64,000 nucleotides of DNA from Wyeomyia smithii (GCF_029784165.1 NC_073694.1:161276995-161340994), one strand, 5' to 3'. Shown: positions 49,690 to 62,619, counted from the first letter of the stretch. Program-made: numbers and translations. Notes: generated from the sequence alone by a model not told the origin.

Positions 49690-49925
49690 TTACAAAAAAG
49701 GTGTAAATTTCGTAATTAATTTCTTTTACAATTTATAGACTTAAGATACCAGAAAAATAGTAATAGGTAAATTTTGAAAAAAAATAAACCAAGGAATCCA
49801 GAAAAAATACTGTTTTTGGCCGGAAGTGTTGCCAGATAGAATATTTTTGTATTTTAAAACTAAATTTGCATTTTTCGGCAAATGCAGCTAATTTTATTTT
49901 AAATTTGTTGGTTCCATCGTACGTG
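49690..49925 (+). repeat. partial third copy of the composite-element arm
   Basis: It matches 48390-48575 (aaaataaaccaaggaatcc, ggccggaagtgttgccagat, ttttcggcaaatgcagc) with about 85-90 percent similarity by eye. Right after it the Helitron helicase fragment begins. Confidence 0.8.
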
Positions 49926-50712
<787 letters not shown>

Positions 50713-50743
50713 GAATAAAAGATTTGGGAAATTGGTTATTAAT

Positions 50744-51000
50744 GGTCCCCGTGGCTCTGTGGTTAGCGATGTCGGTCGGCTAGCTCTCCCACACGGTTGT
50801 GATATCGGGTTCGATTCCCGATCAGGTCGAGGATCTTTTCGAGGTGGAAATTTTCTCGACTCAGCACTGGGGCACGGTGTATCGTTGTACTTAACCTACA
50901 ACATGCAAAATGTACGAAAACAATATCGATAACGAATTCTCTCAACTAACCTAGTTGATCGAGACCGCATTAGCCCCCCAGGCTAACGTGCGATATTGTT
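50744..51000 (+). mobile_element. second type of tRNA-derived SINE, complete
   Basis: The head GGTCCCCGTGGCTCTGTGG resembles the acceptor and D-arm of a tRNA with a polymerase III box A (TGGCTCTGTGGTTAGCG); box B is a perfect GGTTCGATTCCC. A 9-bp duplication GTTATTAAT (50735-50743 and 51001-51009) brackets 257 bp. It ends in TTGTT units. It is distinct from the Feilai-like SINE. Confidence 0.85.
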
Positions 51001-51489
51001 GTTATTAATTATGTTTACTTCCAAACCGATCACCCGACACTGTGTAATATATAGAATTTAGTGGCAAGGACCGCTTTGGCCACTTTCACATGTTTCGAAT
51101 ATACCTAATTTTAAACTTGAACTGTTTATAATTCTAGAGCTTTTTATAAAATCGTTCCAGAAAGAATAGCTAGGGAGGAGGGTATTACTATATTTGCATT
51201 AGGCTCAGCTTTTAAATATTTGAATAGATAACGTGAGAATTTCCTTAAGAATATTTGAAAGAATGACTGTTTATTTTCGGAAATACATTAAAATATTTTG
51301 ATCATGGTTAAAAGGTGCTTTATAATGTTCAATGAAAAAAAAACTAAGAATATTACGAGCACTGGTTTGAAAAAAACTATAAACATATCAGAGCTAAAAC
51401 ATATCTTGAGTATGTTTTTAGCAGCAGTTAGATATTTCAACTTCTGCAATACAACAGTCGATAACACTCATGGCGGGCGGTACGAAGTT

Positions 51490-51504
51490 TGCCGGGTCAG
51501 CTAG
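51490..51504 (+). other. Helitron 3' terminus (CTAG)
   Basis: GCCGGGTCAGCTAG followed by T; the end and target base fit Helitron insertion between A and T. The left flank of the corresponding 5' end is not preserved. Confidence 0.75.
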
Positions 51505-51859
51505 TTTGAAATAAAAATGGCTGCATTTGCCGAAAAATGTAAATTTAGTTTTCAAATACAAAAATAATTTATCTGGCAATACTTCCGGTCAAAAGTTATA
51601 TTTTTTCTGGATTCTTTAGTTTATTTTCTTCAAAAATCCTACGTCTATGAATTGTAAGAAAAAGAAAAACGAGATTTTCAACAAAAATTGCGTAACTTTG
51701 CAATAAAGAGGGGGGTCCTACAGAGCGGGGGGTATTCCAATCAACACAAAGTTGGGATTTTTCCAAAGAGACAGTAGATGAATAATTCCCCCAACTTTGA
51801 GCAAAATCTGTGATGATCGTGTCCAAGTGGCATGTACACTTCGTATGGAATGACCCATA

Positions 51860-52893
51860 TATAAGCTGTGGATAAGTATTGCCATTGAAATAACTGCGAA
51901 AAAAGTGGTACGTACGTCGCGTGGAAGACAGCGTAATGGCTGGTTTGATGTTGCGTGCCAGAGAGCGACGGACGAGAAGAACCATACCAGGAGCCACGCT
52001 CTCACTGCGGCTGCGCGTTAGAACAGATAGAGATACAGAGAGGAAAAAGCTGCCGGATATAATGTTCATCGTCGGAAGAAGCACAAGCACAAGCACAAGG
52101 AGCAGGTGCTCGTCAGCGCAGAAGACAACTTTGCTAGAAACGACGTGCGGAGCTTCTTTAGAACAGTCAACAGAGCCAGAAGCAGAAATTTCTCTGTGCT
52201 AGTGATGTGTGATGACAAAGACGGCAACCAGCTTTCGTATAAACATAGGGTTGTAGCCAGGTAGAAGGAACATTTTCAGGCGACATTGAACGATGAAGAA
52301 CAAGATGAGCGAAACAAGAAAAGGATGAGGATTATGAGCGAGGAACAAGCAGTGGAGCTACAAGCACAGAAAAGAGTTAAAAAGGCGATGATTGAACTGA
52401 AAATGGTATGATCGCTGGGAATCCCGGCCAAACTTCTAAAAGTGGGAAACAAGCTGCTGTACCATGCTACCCACCAGATCATACTGAGGATAGACATATG
52501 ACCAATTTTCGAAAAGGGCCATTGACTGAATTGTTGCGAATATCGTGGCACTACGATGCTCAACTCACCATACAAAGTGCTCTCCCGTATCCTGTTATTC
52601 AGATTGAGACCGTTAAGGGAATCCTTTGTCGGCGAATACCTGGCTGGTTCTCGCCAGGGGCGTTCCACGACGGATCAAATTTTTACCCTGCGACAGATCC
52701 TTAATAATTTCCGGGAGTATAACCTGCAGACTCATCATTTGTACGAAGAGCAAACGTACAAATAAACGGTACGATCATCACGAAATCTCACATGCTCCTT
52801 GGTTCGGCGGTCTACATTGTTATCATTGGTATCGCACTTAGGTCCTTAGAAGAGGCCTTCAGGTCCTTCAAGAAGAACTCTGCTAGAACAAAG
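51860..52893 (+). pseudogene. RTE-type retrotransposon, connector and reverse transcriptase start
   Basis: Directly after the composite element the frame reads LWISIAIEITAKKVVRT, RQRNGWFDVACQRATDEKN, VRSFFRTVNRARSRNF, CDDKDGNQLSY and later SPYKVLSRILLFRLRPL, FVGEYLAGSRQGRSTTDQIF and LRQILNNFREYNLQTHHL. That is the RTE connector and RT blocks 1-2 (GFRKGRSTTDQIF). The block with the catalytic aspartates is deleted; the sequence continues ALRSLEEAFRSFKKNSARTK up to the MITE at 52896. Confidence 0.8.
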
Positions 52894-52895
52894 TA

Positions 52896-53745
52896 GGGTG
52901 ATTGTTCCATTATTCATCTCATTAAGCCGATGTTCACGAAGAATGCACGGATTAAACACCAAATTTTTACGAAATCATTGGACAAATAAACAAAATACGC
53001 TAACGTGCTCTTATTGAATCTCTTAACATTGGAAATTTAGTAAACTTAGCCAGATTTATCCTGAATTTTGAGAAACAAACTATTTTCACAACGCTTCCAT
53101 ATTCATCTCAAAACTTAAAGCACTGCTCACTTATTCATCTCACGACGCCCCTATATTCATCACTCTGCTAATCACGAATGAATCACACTTTTATGAATGA
53201 ACGTAGCCGCAAACCATCATAGCAGGTTACCTAGTTATCCGCTGAAATTGTTTACGTGCAAAACTGGTAACCTAGGTAACCACTGCAGTGTTGACGATTT
53301 ATGTCAATTATGTCGAAATAATGCAACATTTTCAGTCTAATTTTTTCGTATTACCCCAAACTGATTTGGCAACTTTTGATTATCTCCAACGCAGTGAAAA
53401 CAGATGAAAATTCATGCAGTTGAAACTTAGGATTTGTAAAAAGTCATCTCATTTATTTCTGCTAATTCAATCTTGTTTTTGGAAATCTGAGGTGAACATT
53501 TTGAAGATTAAAGTATTATTAGTGTAGTGAGTGATTTTGTTCAGTGAATAAAATAAAAAATGGTACACTAATGATGAAAAAACTTTGGTTGTCTGCTGAA
53601 CGAGTCCTGTTGTAGCTGTATAGAGCAATGCGCGGATTATGTTTTCGTTTAGTTTGGAAATTTGCGTTTTTTCCTGTTTTCAATAATGTTTCCATGTTGT
53701 ATAAGATGAATTTTTGGGCTGAGCTGCATAATGGAACAGTTCCCC
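52896..53745. mobile_element. 850-bp TA-flanked MITE inside the RTE frame
   Basis: GGGTGATTGTTCCATTATTC at the left and the complement of the right end (GGGGAACTGTTCCATTATGC) match at about 20 of 25 positions; TA borders lie at 52894-52895 and 53746-53747. TATTCATCTCA-like motifs recur at about 52911, 53100, 53130 and 53152. Removing the element plus one TA leaves the RTE frame uninterrupted (RTK then YMVAGR), direct support for the borders and the TA duplication. Confidence 0.85.
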
Positions 53746-53747
53746 TA

Positions 53748-54066
53748 CATGGTAGCTGGCAGAAGGCGTGGGAGTTCTGGTGACGTAGGTGTTGAAGTGG
53801 AGATTGATGGGGAACGATTTGAAGTGGTCGGTGGATTCGTTTATCTTGTTACTCTTATGAGAAACGATTAGAGCCGTGCAGTAAATCGAAGATTTGCAAC
53901 TGCGAACAGGGCCTTCTACGGACTGCGTAACAAGCTATGGTCCCATAGTTTACAAACTCGCATAAAACTAGCGCTGTATAAGATGCTAATCCTCCCGTTG
54001 GCCCTTCACGGACGTGAAGCATGGGCGCTAAAGAAAGCTAATCGACGAGTCTTCGGAGTCTTGTGG
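53748..54066 (+). pseudogene. RTE-type retrotransposon, C-terminal part
   Basis: The frame continues MVAGRRRGSSGDVG, VEIDGERFEVVGGFVYLVTL, VNRRFATANRAFYGLRNKL, RIKLALYKMLILPLALHG, EAWALKKANRRVFGVL, the standard tail of RTE ORF2 (EEFVYLGTL, ANRAFYGLRNQL, LYKTLILPV.LYG.E.W). It breaks off near 54066 and a CR1 remnant follows on the same strand. Confidence 0.8.
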
Positions 54067-54084
54067 GAGTTATATAATCATCGC

Positions 54085-54351
54085 CCAACATGGATTCTAT
54101 CCCAAACGCTCCGTGGACACTAACCTGTGCGAATTCACATCGTTTTGTATCGGTGCAATGGATGGTTGAGCTCAGTTTGATGCAATATACACCGACATTA
54201 TGGCCGCATTTGACACCGTTAAACATGATATTCTCCTTGCTAAGCTGAATCGTCTTGGAAACTTCGACAGCTTACGGCAGCTAACTTCGCTCTTACGTCT
54301 GCAATAGAGAGCTCTTCGTGAAAATTGGATGAACAGTATGTTAAGGTATCC
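54085..54351 (+). pseudogene. CR1-clade reverse transcriptase remnant, part 1
   Basis: Frame reads QHGFYPKRSVDTNLCEFTSF, AQFDAIYTDIMAAFDTVKHD (containing the first catalytic Asp), ILLAKLNRLGNF and ends in RYPQG, equivalent to GVPQGS, exactly where the SINE starts. It belongs with 54841-55440, although that part repeats the PQGS block, so two relics may have been joined. Confidence 0.75.
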
Positions 54352-54354
54352 GCA

Positions 54355-54660
54355 AGGTTACAGAGTCCGCCTGGGTAAGCGGGTGGTCATGGGTTCGAAT
54401 CTTAGTAGAATCAGGCCATTTGCTTGCCAAAGGACTTAAGCGTGGGTTTTTCCTCAGGCTTCCCACCAAGTACCCTTCCTTCAATCTGGATTCTACAGTA
54501 CCTCTGTTGACTCTCCTTCTAACAAAAATAAGTCCTTGTTATAATAAAACTGGTGTGAGTAACGAATGAAAGTCCTCTCCAGACAATTGTAATTAGGCGA
54601 TATTGTTAGGAGGGACAGAGGCTCGGTATAGTAGAGTAGTATGCTTGAAATGGAAAGGAA
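54355..54660 (+). mobile_element. third type of tRNA-like SINE
   Basis: A clear box B (GGGTTCGAATCTTAG at about 54392) follows a GCGG stem-loop and a weak box A. The body runs through cttaagcgtgggtttttcctcagg, cttcaatctggattctacag, aagtcctctccagacaattg. The right border is uncertain and no target duplication was found. It has invaded a CR1 relic. Confidence 0.6.
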
Positions 54661-54840
54661 AAACATACACACAAGCACGGATATGAATGATAAACGTATC
54701 ACTTACTTCTATAGTGATACTGCCAATAATAGTAGTGCGGAGTACAGAAAACACCTGGGCAATATCACAATAGATCTAATCTCTGGTCGCAGTGATGAGT
54801 CCACACAGGAAAAAAATAGTATCTGAAAGCTTGACTCCAT

Positions 54841-55440
54841 CCCCTGACGTGCCTCAAGAAAGCAACCTGAATCCACTGCTGTTTGTGATAGTTCAAAGAC
54901 GTGACGATACTTCTTGCGAATGGTGGAATACAAATATAGTTCGTTCAATACTCGAATTCGCATCGGTCGCCATACGAAGCTTTTTGGAAATCAAGAATCA
55001 AATCTGTTCAACATAAATCTGTCCGTCGTGCGCTAAGACGACTTCCACGGCGCAATCCTAACGACCTCCCCCCTTACGAACATCGATGAGCCCTATTGGG
55101 TATAGAGTCGCTGGTGTCCCGTCGAGATATCAACCAAGCTGTGTTTGGCGCTAAAATACTACGCAGAGAAATCGATAGTTCCAGTTTGTTGGAGCGCATG
55201 AGAATCTATGCCAAAGAACGAGTACTGCGTTCACAGCAACTTATTTTACCAGAATCGAGGAACACCGTATATGATCGAGTCAACACTATACATAAACGTT
55301 TTCAAGAAACCTATCACGTCTTCGACTATAATGTTTTCTGTAAAAATTTTGTGTGTGCCCTAAAAACCTCAAATACTCGGCAGGAAAGGACAATTTTATC
55401 TAAATTCTATCGAGGAAAAATAAAAAAAATAAAAACAGCA
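54841..55440 (+). pseudogene. CR1-clade reverse transcriptase remnant, part 2
   Basis: The start gives PDVPQESNLNPLLFVI (SGVPQGSNLGPLLF in intact copies), then the palm with the ADD box is missing and NIVRSILEFASVAI, KSVRRALRRLPRRNPNDLPPY, LLGIESLVSRRDINQAVFGA follow. The final open segment (55096-55458, 120 codons) ends in an A-rich, Lys-rich tail. Several stops and shifts. Confidence 0.75.
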
Positions 55441-58400
55441 GTTTACAACAATGTTTAAAGATATTTTATCATCTAAGACTTTATCCTATCCGGCACCGGT
55501 GGCACTAAGTGTGATGATGATTTGCAGGCAGCATTTTACCTATCAAGATTCTATTTGCTGTGAGTTATCACGACTTTACGTCGCGGGAAACTTTGAATAT
55601 TTAGATTGTTTTCACTGGGCGGTAGATTTAAACTAAGAAAATGCAATTTCAACACGCTATGTACCTACCAACTCCTGTAAAAACATAACCTCAAATTAAA
55701 AACGAAACCAGATCTGTATATTTCCTATTACATATGTATTTTTTCAACAGTAATCAGTCTACTGGATGCTGCATGAAATTTTTAACCAGCTGCATTTTTA
55801 TTGACGTCAAGAACATCCATTTTTCGTAAATATTGCATGAAAAAGAGTCTCCAGTGTATATCAGCCTTGGCTAAAAATTTAATCTATCATCATTTTCCTA
55901 GTTCTGAAGTGCAAATATTGAAGTCGCATGGTCGTTTTAAGTTTTGCGATAAATCGCCAATAGTGTGTAAGAGAATCAAATTGGGATCGTTGCGCCATTT
56001 TTACGATCAACCACTAACCAAATTAAGCATCCAAATTAAAGGCCCAACCCAAGGAGCTTTTTGGAAGACCGGAAACCAATTGAATCTTTTTTTTCTCTGC
56101 TAGATGCGTAATGATCATGGAATTTTTTGCAAAGTGTCTGACTCAGACTCACGCGAATCAAAACCTGCCATTGAATCAAAACCTGCCATTTTCACCAATT
56201 TCGCTGTACATGATCCTTTGGAAAATCTGTTGTTCAATAAAAAAAGGTTATTCCTACTTTTGAATAACTTCTTTCTAAACAAGGTTTTTCAAAATTATTA
56301 TTGGAATTCAAAAATCACGCATAACTGTTTGTTTTGATATTCTATAGCATTGACTGACAAAATTAAAAAAGATCATTTTCCTACATGCATTGAAGTTTTT
56401 GTAATTATAGGTAACGTTTTTTAGTATTATCGACTCCAATTGAACAGTGAATGTTAAGTTTTTAGCCTTTTGTATAGAAAATATTCCAAAATTAAGTGAC
56501 ATATATTCCAGTTGTTGAAAACTTTCCCCTAAAATTTGACTATCTTGTGTTGAAATAAAATATAATATTATTTTTATACACTACAAAAACCTCATTCATT
56601 TAGATTTTATTTAACTAATTGAATAATCAATATAACTGTTTCATGACTCTTAACTTCAATTAAATAATATTTTGATCATTTGTTACTGGACTAGTATCGG
56701 ATATTAACTAAAAATTCAATACTATCATTAGTAGCAAATAAGGCTTTCTGTAATCACATTACGCACACCTGACATACCTCCAGCATTTGTCAGTATGAAG
56801 CGAACCTACCGCGGAAAGGTGATACAGTTCCACGAAAACAACACGCATAAAACTCGATAGCATCCGGCCACCAGAAGTCATTTGCCGAAAAGCATAGCAA
56901 AGCACACCTGCTGCGAACATTTATAATAACGCTCGTAGCGCTTCAAAAAGTTTCATTGTTGGCAGAATCACGTCCACAGAAAAGCGGCACGTTTCCAATA
57001 TTTTCTTGAACACCTCATTTAATACAATGAGCAAACGTATCGAGAATATATGATGTATGATCAATAATAAAAACGCACTATACAAAATTCTTGGGTCGTG
57101 ATGCACATTGAGTTATCTATTTGTAAAGTGTCGGTGAGGTTTCAACGTGGAGATTCGAAAGTTTTTTTTTATTGGGTAACACACTAATTTCAGCAATTTT
57201 ACTTGATAAAAACACTTCAAATGTAAACTTTTACTATGCGAGCAAAGCAGTGCAGGTGCAGCTAAAATTCGTAGTAGCATTTAGTTCTAAAGAATACTGA
57301 AACTCGATTATACTCATGTTCGTTACATGGCTATTAATTACACTACAATAAACGGCAATCAGAGTACAATAACCTTTCTTTCAATCGACGCTGTTATTAA
57401 TTCATGTAGAAAAAACAACAAATGATCATTACGTCATCATCCTTTATCACCGTTCGGTCGTACAATAATGGAAACCGTTCTAGCATATTGCAAGATGTGA
57501 TAAGACAATGGAAATCTCACATCAGCAGTCCGATAAATCAACCCCCCGGAACAACATCCTGACAAAAGACACTGAACGGTCTGATAAGTCTCCAATACAA
57601 GGAAACAAAAATCAACATAATATATGCGTGTATGTATGTCCGCCTAACTGAGGCAGTGTGTGAAACAATAGCAAAATGGAAATAATGCGATTATGTCACA
57701 GCACGTGACAAAGGAAGAGTAAGAACAGCATTCAACACCCTGTCCCCACCCCAGGGCTGGGGAAGTTTACTATTATTACTTGTTTATTTGAGCATGTAGA
57801 GTAAGAATTACTTCTTTTACTTAGTTTACTTAGGCGAGCGACTCGGTGCCAGCTGGGAACAGTCAGTCGGTCGCTTTGCAACCGGAGGGATTTGGAAGGA
57901 ATTCCGATCCGAACGGAGCGGACTAAATTGTTGTGAAAATATAACTGTCGCGATTCATTATACTCTTAATACTATGCGTATTGTGAAGGTATAGAAGGTC
58001 CTTGATTTTTTGGGTTTTGAGTTTACCGGATAAGCTAGTTGTCTCACCCGCAAAAGAAACGCAAAATTGCTTGAGGTTTTGTATTATGAAGTCAAATGAT
58101 GAAATATGCAACATGCGTTATTGCGTCGGAAAAATATCAATGACTAAAAGTTCGAACTGCCATGTACTCGAATATTTTCTATTCCCGAACGTGACAAAAA
58201 TGGTTTGGTGGCAAAGGTTTGACAACAATGTTGAGGTGAGGACTGCAGCTGAAGGCTATCCTGAGGAGTTTCGATCAGGAAAAGTTTGTCGAGCTAAAAA
58301 GAGGCTAGAGTAGCAAAATAAAAATATATCTGTCAAAATTTTTGATACTTCATTCGTCAGGCAAAAATCATCTGGGATTACGTTCGTCCCCACAACGATT

Positions 58401-61180
58401 CAAAGTAACAATCTAATATAGGGAACAACAATTTGAAGTTCATTTCAGCCCAAAACTGCCCAAATGAAGTTACCCAACGGCAACACTTCAACTGAATAAA
58501 TCAATATTACACCTCAAGCAGTTTCAAAGTTGATGTTGACTATATGCCATATGACGATGTCATGCTAAGCGAAGACACAATAAATATGAAGAATAAGTTT
58601 CACGTCAAGGGAAATATGAGAGAGAGCTTTTGATTTTACTGCGAGCAGTGAAACAGTTTTTACATACCGTAAGTCAAACAGCAAAATTGTGTCTAAGAAC
58701 ACAGACCCAGGCGCTCTGGCACCGACGCCGTCGCCGGATATGTGCCTCCAGATGCAGTTCCTTTTCCACCTTCGTGGTCGGTAATTCGCGTTTTGTGCCT
58801 TTCAGTCTAAGCATGAGTAGAATGCTTTCGCATAGTTAAATTAAATTTATTACCGGAACCATATTCGAGCAGATGCCGAAACATTCCATTGGCCTTTATA
58901 GTTTTGGAAATTTTTTGGCTTTCTGAAACTTCTTCCACCTCTTGTTTGTTGCAACAATTGTTTTGAAAACGTTTTGAACACCCAAACAACCTGCAAGTGG
59001 AATCCATTTTTTTCATCGTAACACGGGAAAGCTTCAAATCCAGTTAAAACAGTTATACTTTTTTCATTCAATATGATAGGTAGCATTAATGTCGAAACCA
59101 GACAGCGTACGGCTCGACTTCGTCCTCGATTGATGACACTTGCCGGAAATGTGTGGTAATTTTGGGCTGAGTGCTCGCGGAAGCACTTCCACAATAATTG
59201 TGTGTAATATTCCGAGTGTCCTGTCATTCGCATCCAAAAAGAGCTGAGTGCACTCGGTTGAAGATGGCACGCATTCGACAGCAACCTGCTATTTCGAAGG
59301 TTTCCACTCAAGTCACCAAATTCTGCAGGTGTTGAAGTTTTTCCCCTCTTACTTACTTGTTCAACTCTGTAATTTTCACTGATTCGTACGGTCGAGCGCA
59401 GCATCACCTAAGGGGACTGAATGGCAAAAATTAAATCCTGTACACACAGAAACACACAAAGGTAAAGCACTTTCCTCTGTTCGCTATGGCTTTCGATTTT
59501 TAGCGAGGAAGCAGATTTTTCCTCCCGTTTAATCCGAAGTGCGATGCCAAAACGTTTAGGCAATCTTTTCCCCAATAGGGGTTCTTTTTTTCACCTGGCA
59601 GGTCGGTACGAGATAAGAAAAAGTAATCGTCATACCGAAATCATATTTTGCGCTACAATATCTGGTACCTGCCTGATGCCTAGTCGCCACTGGCAATTCA
59701 ATGAGGCCCATTCCCTAGGACATAGACCGGCTGTGACGTAAGACACGGCAAAAGGAGAAAGGAAATAAATCATTTTAAGTCGCCTTATGTGTTGTGACGG
59801 CAATCATTTTTCAAACCGTTGAACACGTCGCCGCCGTACGCAGGGAAAGCTGCTGTACATCTATGGAACATGGGAGAAGCCTTTAAATACTATAATGAAA
59901 ATTTATACTGAATGTGATTTAAAAAATTTTAACATTATGAAGAATAATGAAATAGCTCAACTTATCGTTAGAATGTAATCAAAAATCGCGATGAATCAAA
60001 CAAATTGCGGCGAGGTTATCCTACCAATATTCTGATGTGTTCTTACCTCTGTTGAAAGGTATTTAGCAGGTTATATACCAAGGAACGGGGTGAAATTGAT
60101 CAATTTTTATAATATTTTACAATTAACTAGCTTCATGTACATTTTCCCCAAAATAGTACATATTTGAAACAAGTACTGGTATGTGATCTAAAAACCTCTA
60201 TTTCTAACGTCTACTTCATGAAATAAATTCGAGAATTCTATAAGGTAATATGAGAAAAATCGGGATGAAATTTCCCACATGGGTGTCACCACCTGGGATA
60301 AATCGCCCCCGCCGCCCCAACTGCGCTACGCCAGTGCTCCACCCTCTTTCCAAATAACTGATGAAGCCTTGGTATAACAGGTATCATTCAAACATTTCAC
60401 CCCATCAATGTCATTCCGAAACTGTACTGGTATCAAACGCACGCTATCGAATTGAATTTCTAATTCGTTCATTGACCGGCAAAACGAACGATTCTTTCTG
60501 GAGCAGTAGAAAGCGAGTGGTGGAAAATATAAGCCAGTTATAAACACGCACGCCATCGAATTGTATTCCTCATTTCTTCATATGTATGAATCACTATAGC
60601 ACGTGTGTGGGTAGCTATAGCGGGCGTTTATCGAAGATTTTGTATTTTCTCGTTTATTCATCAACACTTCACAGTTGTGAATTTGACTTTACTGCAGCGA
60701 TTTTAACTTCTTCAACCATCATTCATCAAATTACTGCTGATGAATGATCAACACTTATTTTTAGAAAATTCATTTAGATCAAAACAGGTTCTTTTTAGTA
60801 CCATAATTTATCGGTAGAAAGAGTACTATAAATTATTGGAAAGGTTTTCTCAAAGAGCATACATTTAATTTTCGTTTTTGTTTCTCAGTGCACGGTTTTG
60901 TTATTGTTTTACACAGAGATAAAAACAAAACATTTAGAAATGCTGTAAATCATAATTAAAAAAGTTAATTTATTTTCTTGTCACTCGCTAAAACCTTAAT
61001 AACAACTACGCAAAAAGCGTGTAATTTCTTAAAATACATGAAATTATATGCTGGGCTGAAGCTAACCTAGCCTGAGTTTTATCGGTTTGTTGTCAAACAA
61101 TTTCCAATGCTAGAATTTCCGCTTGAATCGTTCTGGTTTCTAATTTCAGATTGTTTCGTTTAGTTTATTTCGTTTAGTAT
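55441..61180. other. long non-coding stretch
   Basis: About 5.7 kb without convincing genes or intact mobile elements. Small items: an 18-bp tandem pair (aatcaaaacctgccattg, 56157-56193) and a diverged direct pair around acgcacgctatcgaattg (60438) and acgcacgccatcgaattg (60545). The longest frame (58850-59407, minus) is listed separately. Probably intergenic or a large intron. Confidence 0.5.
58850..59407 (-). CDS. unassigned 185-codon open frame
   Basis: The frame opens with MMLRSTVRISENYRVEQV and runs to 58850. It is the longest non-transposon frame on the right side and has balanced amino-acid use with several Cys and Trp residues, but I see no domain, signal peptide or helix pattern. Splice-like signals were not evident. 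It may be chance or an old element relic. Confidence 0.15.
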   Translation of the reverse strand: MMLRSTVRISENYRVEQVSKRGKTSTPAEFGDLSGNLRNSRLLSNACHLQPSALSSFWMRMTGHSEYYTQLLWKCFREHSAQNYHTFPASVINRGRSRAVRCLVSTLMLPIILNEKSITVLTGFEAFPCYDEKNGFHLQVVWVFKTFSKQLLQQTRGGRSFRKPKNFQNYKGQWNVSASARIWFR

Positions 61181-61305
61181 GCTTTTTTGCTAAAATAGAA
61201 AAATTTAACCCAATTCGCTACCCTGAATGATTGTCTTGGTGCACTACCAAGACAATCATTCAGGGTAGCGAATTGGGTTAAATTTTTCTATTTTAGCAAA
61301 AAAGC
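61181..61305. repeat. perfect 60-bp palindrome with 5-nt loop
   Basis: Every base of 61181-61240 pairs with 61246-61305; the loop is GCACT. Pairing stops abruptly on both outer sides. Perfect arms of this length imply recent origin, gene conversion between arms, or a library/assembly fold-back artefact. There is no open frame and no target duplication. Confidence 0.95.
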
Positions 61306-61779
61306 CACGAACAAAGGTTATTCTTAAGTGACAGCGCTTATATTAAAAATCCATTCTTTTAGTTTATATTATTGTTTATAGCGCTAAAACGTCTCACCAT
61401 TTATAAATGAACTGTTAGATAAAATTGCAGAAAATACTAGAGTTACAATTCCGACTACTATTTGATTTAATGGAATATACAACACCGTAGTCCAACGTCA
61501 TGCGGTCATGTCTTGGATACCACCCTCCTACTTTTTAAATATATGCAGACCCGATTCTTCTTATGCACGGAGGATTAATTTCGAGAAACTGTGCAAAAAA
61601 GACGTGTTGAAAAAGAACGTTCAAAACAAGAATCTGATGTATGGGGAATATTTGGAGTTGGGATGTCAGATTTTGAACACTGGATTCACTTGAGAATTCA
61701 GATTTTAGTTTTTGGATTTTCGAATTTCCATTTAAGATATTAATTTCGATGTTTGGCTTCCATTCAGAACTCCGAAGAT

Positions 61780-62380
61780 TAGAGTTAAGAGTTTAGAGTT
61801 TAGAGTTAAGAGTTAAGAGTTAAGAGTTTAGAGTTTAGAGTTTAGAGTTTAGAGTTTAGAGTTTAGAGTTTAGAGTTTAGAGTTTAGAGTTTAGAGTTTA
61901 GAGTTTAGAGTTTAGAGTTTAGAGTTTAGAGTTTAGAGTTTAGAGTTTAGAGTTTAGAGTTTAGAGTTTAGAGTTTAGAGTTTAGAGTTTAGAGTTTAGA
62001 GTTTAGAGTTTAGAGTTTAGAGTTTAGAGTTTAGAGTTTAGAGTTTAGAGTTTAGAGTTTAGAGTTTAGAGTTTAGAGTTTTGAGTTTTGAGTTTTGAGT
62101 TTTGAGTTTTGAGTTTTGAGTTTTGAGTTTTGAGTTTAGAGTTTAGAGTTTAAATTTTAGAGATTGGAGTTTAGAGTTTAGAGTTTAGAATTTAGAGCTC
62201 AGAGTTTACAGTTTAGAGTTTAGACATTAGAGTTTACAGTTCAAAGTTTAGAGTTTAGAATTTAGAGTTTTCCTTGTAGAAACTTATGGCCGCTGCTACC
62301 ATTAGTTAGAAATTTTGTGGTATTGAGTTTAGAGTTTAGAGCTTAGAGCTTAGAGTTTAGAGTTTAGAGTGCGTGCTGAG
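61780..62380. repeat. TTTAGAG satellite with TTTTGAG sub-block
   Basis: A 7-bp unit (GAGTTTA) is repeated about 50 times from 61790. The middle is homogeneous; 62080-62137 consists of about eight units of the variant GAGTTTT; TTAAGAG variants dominate the left edge; and the right side decays and is interrupted by unique DNA at 62270-62325. It superficially resembles plant telomere TTTAGGG, but Diptera do not use such repeats, so this is a simple satellite. Confidence 0.97.
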
Positions 62381-62619
62381 ACTTGAGGGGTGCAGACTGT
62401 AGGATTGTCGTGAGTTTGTGATTTCTTTTGTTTTTGTGCAGTTGATATGAGGATGATCTATATGTGTAAGGTAAAGTTATTTTTTTCGCGTTCATCGAGC
62501 TGTTTCGTCATTTGTGTGCGCAGTGGACTGACGTCGGTAGGAATACTTTACATACCCTGTTGCGTTGTCAGTTAGCCGTTTCTGAATCAATTGGGCTATT
62601 TATTTATTTATTTTTATTT

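Noticed and set aside
50744..50830. Genuine tRNA gene with perfect box B
   Set aside because: No 7-bp acceptor stem closes and the unit ends with a 9-bp target duplication at 51001, as for a SINE.
51596..52096. 166-codon minus frame
   Set aside because: It spans the border between the composite-element arm and the RTE connector, so it cannot be an ancestral gene; the plus strand carries the RTE text.
61780..62150. Telomeric repeat (TTTAGAG resembling TTTAGGG)
   Set aside because: Dipteran telomeres do not use such repeats and the array lies inside unique sequence; it is treated as a satellite.
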